NCBI GenBank assembly: GCA_020072905.1
Contig: JAIQGB010000129.1
Coordinates: forward strand, 1-9,765
Source: Terriglobia bacterium
GTDB taxonomy: Bacteria > Acidobacteriota > Terriglobia > UBA7540
Length of the DNA stretch: 9,765 nucleotides
Reading direction: 5' to 3'
The position numbers and the translations under genes are program-made. A model generated the notes under the pieces. The model saw only the letters and a list, made by a program, of their open reading frames with translations. It was not told where the DNA came from and did not search any database. Of this stretch, positions 5,884 through 9,765 are shown in pieces; within the stretch, counting starts at the first letter, position 1, and every line of letters begins with the position of its first letter.

Positions 5884-7158
5884 TTGGCCGACATACAGAA
5901 TAATCCCATACCTCAGCTCATCAATGAGGCGCGCGAGCGGCTCGGGCAAGAGTTGCGCGCCTATGCCGATCACATCCAGCAGCTCGAGCAGAACCTGCAA
6001 GCGCTGCGCGACCGGCAACGGCAGCTCGAACAGTCCATCGAGCGACATCTCGAGGAATTGGCCAACGTCAAGATCGAAGCCCCCCCGGCCCCCGATACGG
6101 GAGGCGCCCAACTGGAGGCCTTGCTCGCCGCCGTGCGCGAGTTGATGACGGCCACGTTGCCAGAGCAGGTCCTGGAAGTCCTCACGGTGGAAGGACAGAA
6201 GCTGGGCGTGCGTACCGCGGTTTTTGATGTGCGCGGCAAGGCGGCCTGGGGGGCGTCCTCAGCGGGTTTCACCGGGCTTTCCGAAAAGGCGGTTCGCGGT
6301 CTGATCGTCCCGTTGAGCAAAGAGAACCCCTTCAGGATCTGTTTCGAGACTGGGGGGCATGTTGACGCGAGTGCAGCCACCCTGAAGAAAAACCGCAACA
6401 TCCTCGAAAAACTGCGGCCTGACGTGGAAGACCCTATTCTCCTGCTGCCGGTTCGGTCCGCTGGCTCGGTCTCGGCGATCTTTTACGCAGACGCAGGGGG
6501 GACACACAAGGCTCTTCCTGCTGACGCTTTGAAAATCCTGGCGGAATTCGCCGGGGCGCAGCTCGATCGCCTGATGGCCTTCAGCGGCGAGATGCCCGCG
6601 CCGGCCGAAGCCCCCGCAGTGGAACCCGAGCCGCCAGAACCCGTGACGGAAACCCCGATCGCGGAAGCTGCGGCGGAGACGGTAGAGGTCGAGCCGGTCG
6701 CTGCCGAGTCCTCGAGCTCAACGGCTGAAGCGGCGGAAGCCATCCCGCCGACGGAAGAGCTTCCGGTGCCTGGAGCAACCGTCCCGGTGGCCGAGGAACT
6801 TCCGCCTCCTCCCCCGCCCACCGTTGAAGCCCCTCCACCGCCGCCCGCCGAGGGCGTGGACCTCTCCCAGCTCAGTGATGCGGAACAGAAGAACCATCGC
6901 GACGCCAAGCGGTTCGCCAAGCTGCTGGTCTCCGAGATCGAACTTTACAACAAAGCGAAGGTGGCGGAGGGACGGAAGAACAGCGACCTCTACAAGCGCT
7001 TGAAATCGGATATCGACCGCAGCCGCCAGACTTATGAAAAGCGCTTTGGGAAGACGGTGGGAAAGCAGCACGATTACTTCCACGAGGAGTTGGTCCGAAC
7101 GCTCGCCAGCAACGAATCGTCACTCCTAGGGTCGGAATGTCCCGGCCCTACAGTTTGA
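5884..7158 (+). CDS. Coiled-coil, GAF-like protein with conserved C-terminal helical domain
   Basis: Cytoplasmic protein of 424 aa from the TTG start (MADIQNN...), with no signal peptide or membrane helix. Residues about 12-65 are a Gln/Glu/Arg-rich coiled coil. About 75-222 resemble a GAF-type sensory fold (an amphipathic first helix LEALLAAVRELM, then VLTVEGQKLGV and strands AVFDVRG and AIFYADAGG), though divergent and without a recognisable ligand site. About 237-324 is a disordered Pro/Glu/Ala linker. About 325-424 is a compact helical module with motif DAKRFAKLLVSEI-LYN, then DLYKRL and DYFHEELV. I recall this module at the ends of varied signalling proteins in Acidobacteriota and delta-proteobacteria, but know no assigned function. 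Its stop lies 22 nt inside the next gene, so the two are co-translated. Likely a signal-responsive partner or adaptor; this is inference. A GTG at 5875 would add only three residues. Confidence 0.85.
   Translation: MADIQNNPIPQLINEARERLGQELRAYADHIQQLEQNLQALRDRQRQLEQSIERHLEELANVKIEAPPAPDTGGAQLEALLAAVRELMTATLPEQVLEVLTVEGQKLGVRTAVFDVRGKAAWGASSAGFTGLSEKAVRGLIVPLSKENPFRICFETGGHVDASAATLKKNRNILEKLRPDVEDPILLLPVRSAGSVSAIFYADAGGTHKALPADALKILAEFAGAQLDRLMAFSGEMPAPAEAPAVEPEPPEPVTETPIAEAAAETVEVEPVAAESSSSTAEAAEAIPPTEELPVPGATVPVAEELPPPPPPTVEAPPPPPAEGVDLSQLSDAEQKNHRDAKRFAKLLVSEIELYNKAKVAEGRKNSDLYKRLKSDIDRSRQTYEKRFGKTVGKQHDYFHEELVRTLASNESSLLGSECPGPTV
7128..7131 (+). promoter_or_regulatory. Ribosome binding site of the transglycosylase inside the upstream gene
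   Basis: AGGG ends 5 nt before the ATG at 7137 and lies within the last codons of the GAF-like gene. The 22-nt overlap (7137-7158) in a different frame is the usual arrangement for translational coupling. Confidence 0.5.
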
Positions 7159-9416
7159 GACTCCCAGCGAAAATCCAAACCTTCATCGTGGGGGGACTGG
7201 TCTGGCTCCTCGCGGCAGGGTCACTCGGTGCCGCCAAGTCAGCGCGGGCGACGAATCTCCAGAAACTTGCTGCGGGAGCGCAGGACCGACGCGCTTGGCC
7301 CGAACTCCGCCGCTTCGCCGAAGCCGCCTCGGATGCCGAGCAGCGCGGACAGGCCTTCTTGGTGCTGGGATACAGGGAATATCAAGCAAAGGAATTCGCC
7401 CTGGCGGCCGATAGTCTGCAGCACGCGGTTGAAACTAACTTTTCCCTTGCCGACTTTGCGCGGTATTACCAGGCATCCGCCGCACGCCAGGGCGGGGAAC
7501 CGGCGCAGGCTGCGGAGGTTCTCGACGGCTTTTCCGCCCGTTATCCCCAAAGTCCGTTGCGCTTTGATGCGCTGGCAATTGCTGCGCAGAGTCTGCTCGA
7601 TTCCAATCAGCCCGAACGCGCCATCCAGGTGTTGATCGTGGAACCTCTGGTTCGGCGGCGCCCGGCGCTCGCCATCCTGCTCGCCCAAGCCTATCGGGAC
7701 ACGAAGCGGCCGGTGGAGGCGGCGCGGGTCTTTCAGGAGGTGTACGACGCTTTCCCCACCGCGCCGGAATCCCTGACCGCCGGGAGCGCGCTGGCAAGCC
7801 AGCGCACGGAACTCGGCACGGCCTTTCCCGAGGCAAGCGAGGAGATCCAAACCGCTCGGGCGGATATTCTGGTCAATCGGTCACGGCTGCAGGACGCCAT
7901 CAGCGAGTACGACACACTACTCGCCAAGCGCCCGCAGAGCCCGCTCGCACCGCGTTGGGCAGTCGGGCGTGCGCGCTGTCTGCTCCGGCTGCGTGAAACG
8001 AACAAGGTCATCGATTCGCTGACGAGCAGCTTCCCGGGAAGTCCGGAATACGACGCAGAGCGGCTGGCGGCCCTCGTCGAAGCCTACCTGCAGAGATCGG
8101 ATGCGGAGGCGGCGGGTGTTCTGCTCGCCCAACTGCGCGCGGCCTACCCCGCCACGCAAGCTTTCAGCGCCGCGCTCTCTTCTTTCGGGAACTTCTACGT
8201 TCGCCAGGGCGACTGGAATGAGGCAGTAAAGTACTACCAGCCGCTCGCAGAATCTTTTCCGCAGACGAATCGGGGGCGCGAGGCGGACTGGCGCCTGGCG
8301 TGGTCTTCCTACCTCGCACGGGATCTTCCCCAGGCGAAGGTTGCCCTGGCAGCTCATCTCACGCGCTATCCCCGCTCGGACCACGGCCCCGCAGCGCTTT
8401 ACTGGTTGGGGAGGATCGCGGAGCAAGAGGGCGCCATCGGGGAAGCCCGTGCTTTCTATGAAGCGCTCCGGCAACGATTCATTCAGAGCTACTACGGGTG
8501 GCAGGCGGCGAATCAACTCAAGGGCCTTGCCGCGCAGAAGACTGTCCCAGCGGGCGACGGGCCTTCGGCGACGACGGCAGGATTGATTCAGGGTATTCCG
8601 CCTCGTGAGCCAGCGCCGCTCCCGCCTTGCCGGCAGAGTACGGCGAGCGACCTTCTGCGCCCCTCTGCTACTCTCAAGGATTTGAGCCTGGATGAGTTGG
8701 CAGAGGATTACCTCAAGGGGATTATCGCCGACCATCCCGACTCGCCGGAACTGCGGTTGGCCCTAAGTTGGCTGGAGGCGGAGCAAGGGCGCCCTGCCGC
8801 GGGTCTCTTCAGCGCCAAGCGAGCGGTCTCGGATGTTTACGCTTATGACTTTTCTGAGCTTCCGGAAGAGCTCTGGCGGCTGCTCTATCCCCAGGCGTAT
8901 TGGCCGCTGGTCCGGCGCCAGTCGCGCGCTAGCAGCCTTGACCCGTATCTGGTGATGGCCTTGATCCGACAGGAATCCGCGTTCAATCCCCGCGCGCTCT
9001 CGGTCGCCAACGCGCGCGGCTTGATGCAGATTCTTCCCGAGACCGTCAGCAGGTCGCGCCGAGGGCGTGCTCGCGCCGCGCGCCGGCTCTACGATCCCAC
9101 CTACAACGTTCGGTTTGGCACGCGTCATCTGCGGGGCCTGCTGCGCGAACTCGGCGATGACCCGGCCAAGGCCCTGGCTGCCTATCACGCCGGGGATTTC
9201 CGGGTGCGAGACTGGACCAACAAAATCACCTTCCAGGACTCGGCCGAGTTCGTGGAGACCATTCCCATCCCCGCGACGCGCGCCTATGTTGACTGGGTCT
9301 TGCGCGACACGGCAATCTATCGTCAATTGATGACCGGCAAGGCGACGTTCGCCGCCTGCCGCCCCGAGCCAACGTCTGGCAAAGGCCGCGACCCCGCACA
9401 CGATAAGGCGAGATAG
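7137..9416 (+). CDS. Exported soluble lytic transglycosylase (Slt70-like)
   Basis: Cleaves the MurNAc-GlcNAc bond of peptidoglycan without water, forming 1,6-anhydroMurNAc, in the periplasm. The 759-aa protein starts with a signal peptide (about 1-38: basic start, hydrophobic FIVGGLVWLLAAG, then Ala-X-Ala sites). About 40-590 is a long series of helical TPR-like repeats, as in the ring of Slt70 (for example QAFLVLGYREYQAKEFALAA and WNEAVKYYQPLAESFP). About 595-730 is the family 1 SLT domain: catalytic E613 in RQESAFNP, then ARGLMQILPE (626-635), YDPTYNVRFGTRHL, and an AY-AG motif. The AYNAG motif, nearly invariant in the family, reads AYHAG, with H684 in place of Asn. A short basic tail follows. 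It is somewhat longer than E. coli Slt70. The start is fixed by its ribosome binding site and signal peptide. Co-expressed with the GAF-like gene, which may regulate it. Confidence 0.94.
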   Translation: MSRPYSLRLPAKIQTFIVGGLVWLLAAGSLGAAKSARATNLQKLAAGAQDRRAWPELRRFAEAASDAEQRGQAFLVLGYREYQAKEFALAADSLQHAVETNFSLADFARYYQASAARQGGEPAQAAEVLDGFSARYPQSPLRFDALAIAAQSLLDSNQPERAIQVLIVEPLVRRRPALAILLAQAYRDTKRPVEAARVFQEVYDAFPTAPESLTAGSALASQRTELGTAFPEASEEIQTARADILVNRSRLQDAISEYDTLLAKRPQSPLAPRWAVGRARCLLRLRETNKVIDSLTSSFPGSPEYDAERLAALVEAYLQRSDAEAAGVLLAQLRAAYPATQAFSAALSSFGNFYVRQGDWNEAVKYYQPLAESFPQTNRGREADWRLAWSSYLARDLPQAKVALAAHLTRYPRSDHGPAALYWLGRIAEQEGAIGEARAFYEALRQRFIQSYYGWQAANQLKGLAAQKTVPAGDGPSATTAGLIQGIPPREPAPLPPCRQSTASDLLRPSATLKDLSLDELAEDYLKGIIADHPDSPELRLALSWLEAEQGRPAAGLFSAKRAVSDVYAYDFSELPEELWRLLYPQAYWPLVRRQSRASSLDPYLVMALIRQESAFNPRALSVANARGLMQILPETVSRSRRGRARAARRLYDPTYNVRFGTRHLRGLLRELGDDPAKALAAYHAGDFRVRDWTNKITFQDSAEFVETIPIPATRAYVDWVLRDTAIYRQLMTGKATFAACRPEPTSGKGRDPAHDKAR

Positions 9417-9528
9417 CAGGCGATGTTTCGGCCTCAAGACGCCTCTCGCATATTGGATCTCACCTCGGCGCGTTGACTTGGAGGGGCATCCGGAAAAAGA
9501 TGCCTCACCCGGGGCAAATTCCGTTCTC
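9417..9528 (+). promoter_or_regulatory. Intergenic region with putative promoter box of the second kinase
   Basis: TTGACT (9473-9478) lies in the 11-bp box 9472-9482 that is identical to the one before the first kinase gene. Seventeen nt further is AAAGAT (9496-9501), a poor -10 match at the position of TATGAT in the first gene. AGGCG (9418-9422) and CGCCT (9440-9444) could form a weak hairpin after the transglycosylase stop, but no T-run follows. Confidence 0.4.
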
Positions 9529-9765
9529 ATGATTGGGACCACAGTTTCGCATTATCGCATCACGGAAAAGTTAGGCGGCGGGGGCATGGGGGTTGTCTTC
9601 CAGGCCGAAGACACGCGCCTGGGCCGCTCCGTCGCCCTCAAATTCCTCCCGGAAGAACTCTCCCAGGACCGCGTGGCGCTGGACCGCTTTCTGCGCGAGG
9701 CCCGGACGGCCTCGGCGCTGAATCATCCTCACATCTGCACGATCTACGACATTGGCGAGCACGCC
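9529..9765 (+). CDS. Ser/Thr protein kinase, N-terminal part, 3' end outside window
   Basis: The first 79 residues of a second Hanks-type kinase: MIGTTVSHY start, glycine loop LGGGGMG, AEDTRLGR, ATP-binding K38 in VALK, and the helix C region through NHPHICTIYDI. It aligns without gaps with the first kinase in this window at protein and DNA level (for example long identical stretches near 9720-9758 and 3184-3220), so the two are paralogues. The rest of the kinase and any sensor domain lie beyond the window. No Shine-Dalgarno is visible; the start was chosen by family match. Confidence 0.93.
   Translation, partial: MIGTTVSHYRITEKLGGGGMGVVFQAEDTRLGRSVALKFLPEELSQDRVALDRFLREARTASALNHPHICTIYDIGEHA

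Noticed and set aside
6483..6920. 145-codon Ser/Gly-rich minus-strand frame
   Set aside because: It is antisense to the Pro/Glu linker of the GAF-like protein, and its repeats mirror that linker.
8763..9542. 259-codon minus-strand frame
   Set aside because: It is antisense to the transglycosylase catalytic domain and the second kinase promoter, with no domain of its own.

Overview
The window (about 62-65% G+C by eye) looks like a chromosomal segment of a member of the Acidobacteriota, probably near the Solibacter/Bryobacter group. The grounds are: two 'MIG-T-SHY' serine/threonine kinases of the type that is greatly expanded in that phylum, one of them with TolB-like and TPR parts; a diguanylate cyclase with a leader typical of acidobacterial homologues; and a tmRNA whose tag ends in AYAA. 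This placement is inference from protein style; no database search was possible.

Layout. (1) 1-1503, minus: the 5' 501 codons of an exported zinc N-acetylmuramoyl-L-alanine amidase, whose C-terminus lies beyond the window. (2) 1720-2532, minus: a two-helix membrane GGDEF diguanylate cyclase with an intact active site and an intact inhibitory site. (3) 2533-2994: a 460-bp divergent intergenic region holding promoters at both ends, a very AT-rich island with symmetrical repeats, and a compact block (2818-2930) that could fold into hairpins plus a pseudoknot. (4) 2995-5199, plus: a soluble Ser/Thr kinase with TolB-like and TPR regions. (5) 5341-5694, minus: tmRNA (ssrA) with a near-consensus promoter. 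(6) 5884-7158, plus: a coiled-coil/GAF-like/conserved C-terminal helical protein, overlapping by 22 nt with (7) 7137-9416, plus: an exported Slt70-like lytic transglycosylase with a long helical-repeat region. (8) 9529 to the window end, plus: the first 79 codons of a second kinase paralogous to gene 4.

Functional reading: two peptidoglycan-cleaving enzymes (amidase and lytic transglycosylase) lie among signalling genes (c-di-GMP synthesis, two Ser/Thr kinases, a GAF-like protein). The GAF-like gene and the transglycosylase are almost certainly one transcript. The two kinases share an 11-bp identical box at almost the same distance from their start codons, which suggests common regulation. 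The best candidate for something undescribed is the structured block at 2818-2930; next are the C-terminal helical family of the GAF-like protein and the shared kinase box. No phage genes, insertion sequences, CRISPR arrays or defence genes were recognised.
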